NCBI RefSeq assembly: GCF_042654525.1
Contig: NZ_JBHSGP010000014.1
Location: forward strand, 806,001-870,000
Direction of reading: 5' to 3'
Length of the DNA: 64,000 bases
Source of the DNA: Geojedonia litorea
GTDB lineage: Bacteria > Bacteroidota > Bacteroidia > Flavobacteriales > Flavobacteriaceae
This document shows positions 46,236 to 54,435 of this stretch, piece by piece. The notes below the pieces were generated by a model that was given only the letters and a program-made list of their open reading frames with translations, did no database searches and was not told the origin of the DNA. Numbering within the stretch: position 1 is the stretch's first letter; the number at the start of each line of letters is the position of its first letter. Position numbers and translations under genes: made by a program.

Positions 46236-47576
46236 ATGGAATTTGTTATAAAAATATCTCAATTTTTATTGAGCCTTTCAGTTTTAATTATCCTACATGA
46301 GTTGGGCCATTTTATTCCAGCAAAACTTTTTAAAACCAGAGTAGAAAAATTTTATTTATTTTTTGATATTAAATATTCACTATTCAAAAAGAAAATAGGA
46401 GAAACGGTTTATGGAATTGGCTGGCTGCCTTTAGGAGGTTACGTGAAAATCTCTGGAATGATAGACGAGAGTATGGATAAAGAACAAATGGCACAACCAC
46501 CGCAACCATGGGAATTTCGCTCTAAACCTAGCTGGCAACGTCTAATAATTATGCTTGGTGGTGTTACTGTAAATTTTATTTTGGCATGGGTGATTTATAT
46601 TTTTGTTTCTGGCTTTTATGGGGATACCACAGTAGCTACTAATAGTATACAAGATGGTTATTTAATTGAAAATAATGCGATTAAGGACGCTGGAATACAA
46701 ACAGGAGACAATATTATTTCGGTTAATGGCGAAAAGTATGAAAACTTAACAGACCTTAGTTATAGTTTCATAACTGCGAAAAACGCTGTGATAGAAAGAA
46801 ACGGCCAAGAGATTAAGATTGATTTTCCTCAAGATTTCGCTGGTAAATTGACCAATTCAAATGGCGCTCCACTTTTAAGTTTACGAACACCATTTTATGT
46901 TGATCGTGTGGTTGACACTATGCCAAATGTTAATTCTGGCATTAAAAAAGGCGATGTTATTGTTGGTATTAATTCTAAAGAACTTAAATATTTTGATGAA
47001 TTTCCTGATGCTTTGAGCGAATATAAAGATCAGGAAGTTACAGCTAAAGTATTGCGTGATGGTCAAACTGTCAATGTAAACTTGAAAGTTGATAAGGACG
47101 CCAAGTTGGGTATTATTAGAGGAGGGAGTTTAGAATTGTTTGATCAACTAGGTTATGTTGATTTAGTAAAAAAAGAATATGGTTTTGTAGAAAGTTTTGG
47201 TGTTGGAACTAATAAATTTGTAAAACAGTTTAAAAAGTATGGAGAGCAATTAAAATTGATCTTTACTCCAAGTACTGGCGCTTATCAGGGCGTTGGAGGA
47301 TTTTATGCTATCTATAATGTGTTTCCAGATTCATGGAGTTGGGAGTTTTTCTGGGGAATTACAGCCTTTTTATCAATTATGTTAGGGGTTCTAAATCTGT
47401 TACCAATTCCGGCTTTAGATGGAGGTCATGTGATGTTCTTATTTTATGAAATGATTTCTGGACGTAAGCCGAGTGAAAAGTTCTTGGAGCGTGCTCAAAT
47501 GGTTGGATTCTTCATATTAATAGGATTAGTACTTTTTGCAAATGGGAACGACATTTTTAAAGCTATTTTTAAGTAA
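46236..47576 (+). CDS. rseP: RseP-family site-2 zinc metalloprotease
   Basis: 446 aa inner-membrane protease. First TM carries the zinc motif HELGHF (His21, Glu22, His25). Two periplasmic PDZ domains lie at residues ~140-190 and ~215-280 (AGIQTGDNIISVNG, SGIKKGDVIVGINS). The second active-site segment is NLLPIPALDGGHV, with LDG as the third ligand region. It cleaves anti-sigma factors and residual signal peptides within the membrane. Its target is not in this window. Confidence 0.95.
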   Translation: MEFVIKISQFLLSLSVLIILHELGHFIPAKLFKTRVEKFYLFFDIKYSLFKKKIGETVYGIGWLPLGGYVKISGMIDESMDKEQMAQPPQPWEFRSKPSWQRLIIMLGGVTVNFILAWVIYIFVSGFYGDTTVATNSIQDGYLIENNAIKDAGIQTGDNIISVNGEKYENLTDLSYSFITAKNAVIERNGQEIKIDFPQDFAGKLTNSNGAPLLSLRTPFYVDRVVDTMPNVNSGIKKGDVIVGINSKELKYFDEFPDALSEYKDQEVTAKVLRDGQTVNVNLKVDKDAKLGIIRGGSLELFDQLGYVDLVKKEYGFVESFGVGTNKFVKQFKKYGEQLKLIFTPSTGAYQGVGGFYAIYNVFPDSWSWEFFWGITAFLSIMLGVLNLLPIPALDGGHVMFLFYEMISGRKPSEKFLERAQMVGFFILIGLVLFANGNDIFKAIFK

Positions 47577-47594
47577 ATAATTTAAAAAAAAAGG

Positions 47595-47625
47595 TTTGGA
47601 GAAAATAAAAAATACCATATATTTG
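47595..47625 (+). promoter_or_regulatory. Promoter of the tRNA cluster
   Basis: TTTG at 47595-47598 and TATATTTG at 47618-47625, separated by 19 nt, match the Bacteroidota -33 TTTG / -7 TAnnTTTG promoter. The tRNA-Asn gene begins 21 nt downstream, as expected for a stable-RNA promoter. Confidence 0.7.
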
Positions 47626-47646
47626 CACTCGCAAAAGCGATAACCT

Positions 47647-47720
47647 TCCTCTTTAGCTCAGTTGGTTAGAGCATCTGACTGTTAATCAGAGGGTCCTTGG
47701 TTCGAGCCCAAGAAGAGGAG
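47647..47720 (+). tRNA. tRNA-Asn (GTT)
   Basis: 74 nt. Acceptor TCCTCTT pairs perfectly with AAGAGGA. The anticodon loop CTGTTAA gives anticodon GTT. T-arm CTTGG-TTCGAGC-CCAAG is complete. No CCA is encoded. Confidence 0.97.
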
Positions 47721-47762
47721 CGAATAAGAGTCCAGCAGGAATGTTGGACTTTTTTTGTTTTA

Positions 47763-47834
47763 AGCTCTATAGTTCAACGGATAGAACAAAAGTTTCCTAA
47801 ACTTTAGATTCAGGTTCGATTCCTGATTGGGCTA
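47763..47834 (+). tRNA. tRNA-Arg (CCT), one acceptor-stem mismatch
   Basis: 72 nt. D-stem GTTC/GAAC, anticodon stem AAAGT/ACTTT around loop TTCCTAA (anticodon CCT), T-arm TCAGG-TTCGATT-CCTGA. The acceptor AGCTCTA pairs with TTGGGCT with one G-U pair and one U-U mismatch. It is still a plausible functional tRNA; the mismatch is noted separately. Confidence 0.9.
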
Positions 47835-47863
47835 CAGAGACAAAATTTATTGAAGATTACGAT

Positions 47864-47916
47864 CGGGATGTGGCGCAGTCCGGTTAGCGTATCCCGCTCT
47901 TGGCGGGATGGTCGCA
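47864..47916 (+). pseudogene. Truncated tRNA-Pro 5' part (acceptor, D-arm, altered anticodon arm)
   Basis: The first 28 nt, from CGGGATGTGGCGCAG to the anticodon stem, are identical to the intact tRNA-Pro at 48067. The anticodon arm has become TCCCG-CTCTTGG-CGGGA, a perfect palindrome. TGGTCGCA of the variable loop follows, and then T-arm and acceptor 3' sequence are missing. It is a tRNA fragment that has been recombined with the GIY-YIG fossil that follows it. Confidence 0.75.
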
Positions 47917-48054
47917 TGGAATTATGGCAGATCATGTTTAAGTAATTCGAAGAGGCTGTATTATGTAGGCTCTACTTGTGATGTGGAATCTCGATCAGAA
48001 GTTGTTCTGATTGAAATTAAAGACAAAAAAGAGGAATTTAAGGTTCCTTCGTAA
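47866..48054 (+). pseudogene. Eroded GIY-YIG nuclease reading frame fused to a tRNA-Pro fragment
   Basis: A single open frame runs through the tRNA-Pro fragment (GCGAVRLAYPALGG) and continues into SNSKRLYYVGSTCDVESR, which matches the active-site start (YYVGST) of small GIY-YIG nucleases. It ends with a Lys-rich SEVVLIEIKDKKEEF tail before the TAA at 48052-48054. A functional GIY-YIG protein is ~85-100 aa with a conserved Arg helix and Glu; only ~35 residues of it remain. The ATG at 47908 gives 48 aa. Small nucleases with such tRNA-derived N-termini are seen in flavobacterial annotations (from memory). I read this as a decayed copy. Confidence 0.5.
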
Positions 48055-48066
48055 AGAATTAATATT

Positions 48067-48141
48067 CGGGATGTGGCGCAGTCCGGTTAGCGTACACGGC
48101 TGGGGGCCGTGTGGTCGCAGGTTCAAATCCTGTCATCCCGA
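48067..48141 (+). tRNA. tRNA-Pro (GGG)
   Basis: 75 nt. Acceptor CGGGATG pairs with CATCCCG. Anticodon stem CACGG/CCGTG around loop CTGGGGG (anticodon GGG), T-arm GCAGG-TTCAAAT-CCTGT with one G-U closing pair. No CCA encoded. It is the complete copy between two partial tRNA-Pro pieces. Confidence 0.96.
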
Positions 48142-48148
48142 CTAAATA

Positions 48149-48206
48149 AAAGCTTTAGTTCTTGTAGAAAGCTTGCTTTCTTAAAAGAATTAAGGCTTTT
48201 TTTTTT
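48149..48206 (+). terminator. Rho-independent terminator after tRNA-Pro
   Basis: AAAGCTTTAGTTCTT pairs with AAGAATTAAGGCTTT (two G-U pairs), with an inner AGAAAG/CTTTCT stem. A run of T to 48206 follows. It ends the tRNA transcript. Confidence 0.8.
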
Positions 48207-48227
48207 AAATAAAGCAAAGCTTTATTT
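48207..48227 (+). repeat. Perfect AT hairpin
   Basis: AAATAAAGC-AAA-GCTTTATTT, a 9-bp stem with a 3-nt loop, directly after the tRNA terminator. It may act as a second stop or processing signal. Confidence 0.5.
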
Positions 48228-48252
48228 GCAATAAGGGTTTGTTGGATTATTT

Positions 48253-48272
48253 AAATCCTGTCATCCTGACTA
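48253..48272 (+). repeat. Stray copy of the tRNA-Pro 3' end
   Basis: AAATCCTGTCATCCTGACTA differs in one base from 48125-48144 of the intact tRNA-Pro (T-arm 3' half, acceptor 3' strand and 3 flanking bases). It lies 128 bp downstream of the original and resembles one side of an att-type direct repeat or a leftover tRNA tail. Confidence 0.7.
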
Positions 48273-48290
48273 CTTTTTAAACCAATAGTA

Positions 48291-49352
48291 TTAACAAATT
48301 CTCGGTAGTTGTTCCCCAGGAAGCATATTAACTACACGTTTACCTCCAATAACACTTTCCATAATCACTTGTTTTGGGTGGGTTTCCACCACTGTACCTA
48401 TGATATTAGCTTGAGTTCCGTTGTCGTCATTTCGAAGTGTTTTTAAGAAGTCATCTGCAATTGATTCATCTACAAAACTTATAAATAGACCTTCATTGGC
48501 AACATATATTGGGTCTAATCCCAATAATTCACAAGCATTGGAGACTTGATTGTCTATGGGTAATTCTGATTGAAAAATATCTATACCTACCCCGTTATGT
48601 TGTGCTATTTCCTTGAACACCGTAGCTATGCCACCACGCGTAGGGTCAGTTAATAAATGAATGCCGTCACCAAATGTATCCAATAAAGCACTAATGGTGT
48701 GGTTTAAGTTAGTGGTATCACTTAATATTTCTGATTCAAATTGAAGCCCTTCTCTCACCGACATAATCGCCATCCCATGTGACGCAATATTGCCGCTGAT
48801 AATAATTTTGTCACCTATTTTAATACGCTTACTACTAATATTTGCTTTTGGGTGAATACTTCCAATGCCAGAAGTGTTAATAAAAATTTTATCACCTTTA
48901 CCTTTTTCAACCACTTTAGTATCGCCAGTAACCACTGTCACACCTGCCTTTTCACATGCGCATTTAATAGAAAGCAAAATTTCCCAAAATTCGGTCATGG
49001 TCAAGCCTTCTTCAATAATAAAACTTAAGGATAAATATTTCGGAATGGCACCACACATGGCCAAATCGTTAACGGTTCCGTTCACCGCTAATTCACCGAT
49101 ATTCCCGCCAGGAAAAAAAATGGGTGAGACCAAAAAGCTATCGGTAGAAAAAGCCGTTTTTCCTTCTAAATTAATTAATGCGCCATCGTGGCGTTCATCT
49201 AAAAGGGGATTGCTTAAAATTTTAAATACACCACTGTCTAATAATTTATTGGTTAGGACCCCGCCGCTACCATGTCCCAATGTAATGACATCAAAATCTA
49301 ACTTGGGCATTGGGCACTTTAATTGCATCTTAAGTTTATTGGCTTCTATCAT
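48291..49352 (-). CDS. hypE: Hydrogenase maturation protein HypE
   Basis: 353 aa PurM/AIR-synthase-fold protein. ITLGHGSGGVLTNKLL at the N-terminus, NGTVNDLAMCGAIPKY, VVTGDTKVV and LLTDPTRGGIATV are the family signatures. It ends with the essential C-terminal cysteine (LPRIC, Cys353), which is carbamoylated by HypF and dehydrated to a thiocyanate that becomes the CN ligand on iron. It is the last gene of the leftward hypF-hypD-hypE run. Confidence 0.96.
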   Translation of the reverse strand: MIEANKLKMQLKCPMPKLDFDVITLGHGSGGVLTNKLLDSGVFKILSNPLLDERHDGALINLEGKTAFSTDSFLVSPIFFPGGNIGELAVNGTVNDLAMCGAIPKYLSLSFIIEEGLTMTEFWEILLSIKCACEKAGVTVVTGDTKVVEKGKGDKIFINTSGIGSIHPKANISSKRIKIGDKIIISGNIASHGMAIMSVREGLQFESEILSDTTNLNHTISALLDTFGDGIHLLTDPTRGGIATVFKEIAQHNGVGIDIFQSELPIDNQVSNACELLGLDPIYVANEGLFISFVDESIADDFLKTLRNDDNGTQANIIGTVVETHPKQVIMESVIGGKRVVNMLPGEQLPRIC

Positions 49353-49392
49353 ATGGTATTATTAATAAAGTCCCACTTTATAGGGATTTTCT

Positions 49393-50487
49393 TCAAGCCT
49401 CTACAAGGCCTGAAAAGTGATAATAGGCAGCACAAGCGCCTTCACTACTTACCATTGGAGCACCTAATGGATTGGTTGGTTTGCATTTTTTACCAAAGTG
49501 TTGACACTCATAAGGTTTTTTAATGCCTTTCATGATTTGTCCCGAAATACATTCTGCATTTTCCTGTACTTCTTCGATGGTGACATTGTATTTTTTGGTA
49601 GCATCAAACGCTGCATATTTTTCTTTTACTTTAAAACCGCTTTCAGGAATTTCACCAATGCCTCGCCACATTTGGTTTTGTACTTCAAACACTTCTAATA
49701 TTATCTGTTGCGCTTCAATATTACCGTCTTCTTTTACGATACGAGAATACTGGTTTTCAACTTTTGAATGACTTACTTCGAGCTGCCGAACAACCATTAA
49801 AATACCTTGTAAAATATCTAAAGGTTCAAATCCTGTCACAACGATGGGTACTTTATAATGTTCTGATAATGGATAGTATTCAGAATTTCCCATAATTGTA
49901 CAGACATGACCAGCCGCTAAAAAGCCATCAATTTTGCTTTCTTCATCATCAATAACCGCTTTCATTGCTGGTGGTACTAAGACATGTGAGGCTAAAATAG
50001 AGTAATTTTTTAAGCCTTTACTATGCGCTTGAACTACAGAAAGCGCATTTGCGGGAGCCGTGGTTTCAAAACCAACGGCAAAAAACACAACCTCTTTATC
50101 GGGATCATCTTCGGCAATTTTTACAGCTTCAAGAGGCGAATATAAAATACGTACATCGGCGCCTTTTGCTTTTGCTTCTAATAAACTCATTTTAGAGCCG
50201 GGTACTCGTAACATATCACCAAAGGAGCATAAAATCACGCCTTTCTCCATTGCTAAATAAACGGCTTTGTCGATGAGATGCAATGGGGTTACACAAACAG
50301 GACAACCGGGACCGTGAATCATGGTGATTTCTTTGGGTAGCATTTCAATAATGCCATTTTTTACCAAACTATGAGTTTGGCCACCACAGACCTCCATAAT
50401 AGACCAAGGTCTGGAGACGATATTTTTAATTTCGTCTAAATATTTTTTTGCGAGTACCGGATCACGGTATTCTGACATGTATTTCAT
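49393..50487 (-). CDS. hypD: Hydrogenase maturation protein HypD
   Basis: 364 aa. It contains the conserved cysteine motifs IMEVCGGQTHS, GPGCPVCVTP, AGHVCTIMG, and a C-terminal [4Fe-4S] site in CISGQIMKG, YECQHFGKKCKPTNP and SEGACAAYY. HypD with HypC carries the Fe(CN)2CO unit and transfers the cyanides. It sits between hypF and hypE with gaps of 5 and 40 nt. Confidence 0.96.
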   Translation of the reverse strand: MKYMSEYRDPVLAKKYLDEIKNIVSRPWSIMEVCGGQTHSLVKNGIIEMLPKEITMIHGPGCPVCVTPLHLIDKAVYLAMEKGVILCSFGDMLRVPGSKMSLLEAKAKGADVRILYSPLEAVKIAEDDPDKEVVFFAVGFETTAPANALSVVQAHSKGLKNYSILASHVLVPPAMKAVIDDEESKIDGFLAAGHVCTIMGNSEYYPLSEHYKVPIVVTGFEPLDILQGILMVVRQLEVSHSKVENQYSRIVKEDGNIEAQQIILEVFEVQNQMWRGIGEIPESGFKVKEKYAAFDATKKYNVTIEEVQENAECISGQIMKGIKKPYECQHFGKKCKPTNPLGAPMVSSEGACAAYYHFSGLVEA

Positions 50488-50492
50488 AATAT

Positions 50493-52754
50493 CTAAACTT
50501 TAATATGCGTATAATACATCAATTGTCCAAAGGATATATTTTCATCATTAGGAGACAATTTACGATTAAATTTTAACATCAGGCTTGTGTTTTTTGTTAA
50601 TGCTTTCAAGCGACTTAATAAAAAAGCATTTTGAAATACACCACCACTACACGCTATTGCCTTGATCTGGTTTTTATTTACAATACAAATAATTGCCGCC
50701 GCCATGGTATGTATAAAACTCGCTGCTATTCTTTCTTTAGTAGTACCATTTTGAAGAGCATTAAAGGCTTGTTGAATTATTGTTTTTGAAGGCACTTTAT
50801 TATAGGAGTTACATTCTAAAAAATCGATATAGTTTTTTTCTTTATAATCCAATGCACATTGTTCTAGTAGCATTGCGGCTTCACCTTCATAAGTTGATAG
50901 GTCTATTAAGTTTAATAAAGATGCCATAGCATCAAATAATCTGCCAACTGAAGAGGTTTTAAGTGTGTTATTTTGCAATAGTTTGTTATAAATAGTCCAT
51001 TCTGTGTCTGAAAACTTATGTTGGATTGACTGTTTATGAAGCTCTGAAGTAAGACTTAATAAGGAAAGTCGGGGCTCTTCTGCCATTTTATCGCCCGCAA
51101 TCCAATCAAAATAGTCGAAATGGGTCAAGCGATTCATCTGATGGTTATGATAGCTGAAAAACTCGCCTCCCCAAATATTACTGTCATCACCCAAACCTGT
51201 GCCATCCCAAATGACCCCTAAAACAGCTTCGTCTGCTTCAAATAAATCATGCTCGCCTAATACACTTGCGAAGTGCGCTTTATGATGTTGAATTTGAGTT
51301 AATTTTGTATTCCATTTTTCAGACAATTCTTTGCCTATCAGACTACTTTGGTACTGTGGGTGAGCGTCAATTAATAGGGTTTTGGGAATGCAATCAAACA
51401 GATCAATATATTTAGTAATTGTTGATTGAAATCTGGTTAACACCTCGTAATTATCTAAATTACCGAAGTACTGACTTACATAAATATAGTGATTAGGAAC
51501 ATAAGCAAAGGTGCTTTTTAAATGTGCTCCCATGGCTAGAATAGGCTCTGCATCCTTTATTTCGATATCTAAATAATTTGGAGCCAAGCCTCTAGAGCGC
51601 CTTATAATAATCTGTTGCTCACTTGAAAATTTTAGTACCGAATCGTCTTGAGGAAATTGAATGTCTAAATTATGATGCAAAAAATAATCAGCAATTGACT
51701 TAAGCTCCCGTGCTGCTTCATCATTAGCAAAATGAATGGCCGAACCATGCGTGTTTCCACTGGTTGCAATGATTGGTTTTTTATAAGTGTCCATTAATAA
51801 ACACAACAATGCAGAAGACGGTAGCATAACTCCCAAATGCTTTAAATTTGGCGCGACAAGTTCTGTTTTTAAATTGTTAATTTCATTTTGAATTGGCAAA
51901 ATAACAATAGGAGCTACTGAAGATGTCAATGCGTTTTCTTCTTGTTCAGTTACGTTGAATTGTGATTTAATACACTTCAAATCCGGATATAAAAGTGCAA
52001 ACGGTTTTGTTGGTCGCTTTTTTTTATGTCTTAAGGATTTAATTGCTTTTTCATGATTGGCATCACAGCACAACACATAGCCATTGGTGTTTTTGATGGC
52101 GACAATATGTCCTCTATTAAGTAAATCGGAAACCTTTTGTAAGAGTTGTTGTTGACTACTTTCATAAGGATTTCCAGAAGTATCAACTAAAGTTAACTGT
52201 ACTCCACAATCAGGACAACTATTGGTTTGAGAATGAAAACGCCTATTTTTTGGGTTTTCATATTCAGATTGACAATTACTGCACATGCTGAAGTTTGAAA
52301 GCGACGTGTGTTCTCGTTCAAAAGGAAATTTTGTGGTAATGGCATATCGTGGTCCACAATTAACACAGGTGGTAAAAGGGTAATGAATTCTTCTGTTTTC
52401 TGCGTTTAAAAGGTCTGTTTTACATGCCGCACAAGTAGCAAAATCAGGCGTTAAAGGGATATTGAGTTGCGTGTCTTTTTTGGATGTAATAATGTTGAAG
52501 TTTAAAAATACTTTAAACTCAATCACTTCAATTTGATGTGATTTGATAATAGAAGATATTGGAGGATTTAGGAGTAACTCATTGATAAAATCATGAAGCT
52601 GTTTTGAGGAAGCGTTTAAATGAACGATAACACCAACGGCATTGTTATACACTTCACCAAATAACCCATGTTTTAAGGCTAAACTAAACACAAAGGGTCG
52701 AAACCCCACACCTTGTACTTGACCTTTTAAAGTTATTTTATATGTCTTGTGCAT
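50493..52754 (-). CDS. hypF: Hydrogenase maturation carbamoyltransferase HypF
   Basis: 753 aa from the ATG at 52754, chosen because it begins right before the acylphosphatase domain (TYKITLKGQVQGVGFRPFVF); ATG 52778 and TTG 52790 are alternatives. Domains in order: acylphosphatase, two zinc fingers (CAACKTDLLNAENRRIHYP, FSMCSNCQSEYENPKNRRFH), YrdC-like carbamoyladenylate domain (KRPTKPFALLYPDL) and Kae1-like domain (AHFASVLGEH with its metal-binding His). It makes carbamoyl-AMP and passes the carbamoyl group to HypE. It is divergent from the hydrogenase operon. Confidence 0.95.
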   Translation of the reverse strand: MHKTYKITLKGQVQGVGFRPFVFSLALKHGLFGEVYNNAVGVIVHLNASSKQLHDFINELLLNPPISSIIKSHQIEVIEFKVFLNFNIITSKKDTQLNIPLTPDFATCAACKTDLLNAENRRIHYPFTTCVNCGPRYAITTKFPFEREHTSLSNFSMCSNCQSEYENPKNRRFHSQTNSCPDCGVQLTLVDTSGNPYESSQQQLLQKVSDLLNRGHIVAIKNTNGYVLCCDANHEKAIKSLRHKKKRPTKPFALLYPDLKCIKSQFNVTEQEENALTSSVAPIVILPIQNEINNLKTELVAPNLKHLGVMLPSSALLCLLMDTYKKPIIATSGNTHGSAIHFANDEAARELKSIADYFLHHNLDIQFPQDDSVLKFSSEQQIIIRRSRGLAPNYLDIEIKDAEPILAMGAHLKSTFAYVPNHYIYVSQYFGNLDNYEVLTRFQSTITKYIDLFDCIPKTLLIDAHPQYQSSLIGKELSEKWNTKLTQIQHHKAHFASVLGEHDLFEADEAVLGVIWDGTGLGDDSNIWGGEFFSYHNHQMNRLTHFDYFDWIAGDKMAEEPRLSLLSLTSELHKQSIQHKFSDTEWTIYNKLLQNNTLKTSSVGRLFDAMASLLNLIDLSTYEGEAAMLLEQCALDYKEKNYIDFLECNSYNKVPSKTIIQQAFNALQNGTTKERIAASFIHTMAAAIICIVNKNQIKAIACSGGVFQNAFLLSRLKALTKNTSLMLKFNRKLSPNDENISFGQLMYYTHIKV

Positions 52755-52941
52755 TATTTGGTGTTGAGTAGTTCTCATTGTGATTAACAATGAATTTATA
52801 ATTTAAAGATACTTTTTAGTTTTTTAAAACGAGTTGTGGTATTCAGTATTAATTTAAAAAAAGTATTCGTTCGTGTAAAGGATCGTAGTAAGTGGCATTT
52901 TAGAAAACATTTTCTATTTATAAATGGCTAGAATATTATCA

Positions 52942-52983
52942 AATTAATAATATATCTCTTAAATTTATGTGAAATTATTAATT
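52942..52983 (+). promoter_or_regulatory. AT inverted repeat upstream of the hydrogenase operon
   Basis: AATTAATAAT at 52942-52951 and its exact reverse complement ATTATTAATT at 52974-52983 are 32 bp apart centre to centre, about three helical turns, ending 10 nt before the small-subunit ATG. The divergent ~240 bp region has no clear TAnnTTTG core. Operator or leader hairpin is possible. The repeat is pure A/T, so chance is a real alternative. Confidence 0.3.
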
Positions 52984-52993
52984 ATTTTTACAA

Positions 52994-54130
52994 ATGGAGT
53001 TTAACGGTTTGTTGCCAAATGTATTTGATGAAGTTCACGCCTTTTGGATTGCGGGTGGAAGTTGCGATGGTTGTTCCATTGCTGCCGTTGGTGCTACAAG
53101 TCCTTCTGTAGAAAACCTAATAAGCGGAACCATCCCGGGTGCTGCAAAAGTAGTGCTACACCATCCAGTATTAGCTGTTAATGCAGGCGAAGAATTTATT
53201 AAACCATTTCGACTTGCAGCTAAAGGTGAATTAGGCGCACCGTTTGTTGTACTCTGTGAAGGCTCTATCATGGACGAAGGATTAGCTGCATTAACGGGTG
53301 GTTATTGGTCAGGATTGGGTGCTGATGAAGATGAAAACGGTGATCCACAACCTATTCCGTCATCAAGTTGGGTGACACGCATGTCTGAACATGCCGCTGC
53401 CGTAATTGCAGTGGGTACTTGCGCTACTTGGGGAGGCGTCCCTGCAGCCGCAAACAACCCAACAAATTCTGCCAGTGTGATGGATCTTTTAGGAGAGGAT
53501 TATAGAAGCACTTTGGGGTTACCCGTTGTAAATATTCCTGGTTGTGCTCCACAAGGAGATAACATTACGGAGACCATAGCAGGCGTGCTTTTATTTTTAA
53601 ACGGTCTTGCACCTTTACCAGAATTTGATGAATTAGGAAGACCACAATGGCTATTTGATGAAACGGTTCACAGAGGTTGTACCAGAGCTGGATTTTATGA
53701 AGAAGGCTTGTTCGCCGAAGAGCATGGTGACAAAGAATGCTTGGTTGAAGTTGGATGTTGGGGACCAGTCGTGCAATGTAATATCAATAAACGAGGAGCG
53801 ATCAATAATGTTGGAGGCTGTATGAATGTGGGTGCACCATGTATAGGTTGTACCATGCCAGGCTTTCCAGATGCCTTTGCACCATTTTATAAAACACCAC
53901 CAGGAACGGTGGTTTCCTCTAATGTGTCTAGAGCAACTGGATCGGTGATCAGAAATTTAAGGGCCATGTCTATGACTTTTCTCAATAGAACACATCGATG
54001 GAATGAGAACGGTCATGTGCCATCAGGATGGGGGCATGTTGAAGAGCCAAGCCCTTTAAAAAAAGTGGTGCATTATGTTTATGAAAAAATGCAATTTAGC
54101 GAAAGTCCCAAACCTGGATCTAATAAATAA
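52994..54130 (+). CDS. [NiFe] hydrogenase small subunit, group 1h/1l-like, no Tat signal
   Basis: 378 aa. The first cluster motif begins at residue 24, so there is no Tat leader and the dimer stays in the cytoplasm. Candidate ligands: proximal cluster Cys24, Cys27 (GGSCDGCSIA), Cys143 (GTCATWGG), Cys184 (PGCAPQGD); distal His226, Cys229, Cys249, Cys255; medial Cys262, Cys276, Cys283, Cys286. Cys276 replaces the Pro of standard enzymes, so the medial cluster should be [4Fe-4S]. FDELGRPQWLFDETVHRGC resembles the actinobacterial-type high-affinity family. The CDGC motif keeps the second Cys, where I recall the actinobacterial-type enzymes having Asp. It passes electrons from the active site to an acceptor at the membrane. 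Confidence 0.94.
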   Translation: MEFNGLLPNVFDEVHAFWIAGGSCDGCSIAAVGATSPSVENLISGTIPGAAKVVLHHPVLAVNAGEEFIKPFRLAAKGELGAPFVVLCEGSIMDEGLAALTGGYWSGLGADEDENGDPQPIPSSSWVTRMSEHAAAVIAVGTCATWGGVPAAANNPTNSASVMDLLGEDYRSTLGLPVVNIPGCAPQGDNITETIAGVLLFLNGLAPLPEFDELGRPQWLFDETVHRGCTRAGFYEEGLFAEEHGDKECLVEVGCWGPVVQCNINKRGAINNVGGCMNVGAPCIGCTMPGFPDAFAPFYKTPPGTVVSSNVSRATGSVIRNLRAMSMTFLNRTHRWNENGHVPSGWGHVEEPSPLKKVVHYVYEKMQFSESPKPGSNK

Positions 54131-54135
54131 AGGAG

Positions 54136-54420
54136 ATGGAAAATACTGAGTTATATAACGAATGGTTAATTGGTCTAGCAATAGTTGGACTTATAGTAGT
54201 CATCGCCGCAGTACTCTTAATTTTGGTGCTATTGGCGGCCAAGCGAATCTTGCGATTGGCAGGCGTTGCATTAACTGTTGTTAAAGAGATTCGAGAAAAT
54301 ACAAACAGTATTTGGGAGCTTGAAAAAACAAACAATGTGGCAGTGTCCATTCAATCAGAAGCCACTGCCATCAAAGAACATGCAACTCTAGTGGCCAAGG
54401 CTCTAGAAGAGGTAAATTAA
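54136..54420 (+). CDS. Hydrogenase-operon small TM protein 1
   Basis: 94 aa. TM helix at residues 11-35 (LIGLAIVGLIVVIAAVLLIL), then a 55-residue amphipathic helical tail (VALTVVKEIRENTNSIWELE and IKEHATLVAKALEEVN). No Cys. It begins 5 nt after the small-subunit stop and is the first of five such proteins. No family is recognised; it could anchor or shape the membrane side of the hydrogenase. Confidence 0.75.
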   Translation: MENTELYNEWLIGLAIVGLIVVIAAVLLILVLLAAKRILRLAGVALTVVKEIRENTNSIWELEKTNNVAVSIQSEATAIKEHATLVAKALEEVN

Positions 54421-54435
54421 CAAAATAGAATTAAA

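Noticed and set aside
48865..49365. 166-codon frame antisense to hypE
   Set aside because: It lies inside the well-supported hypE gene on the other strand, without recognisable domains. Same for the other long antisense frames in this window, such as the one in susC at 28729-29106.
52994..54130. Standard periplasmic uptake hydrogenase (HyaA/HupS type)
   Set aside because: No Tat signal, no C-terminal TM helix and no cytochrome b gene. The motif set fits the cytoplasmic high-affinity lineage.
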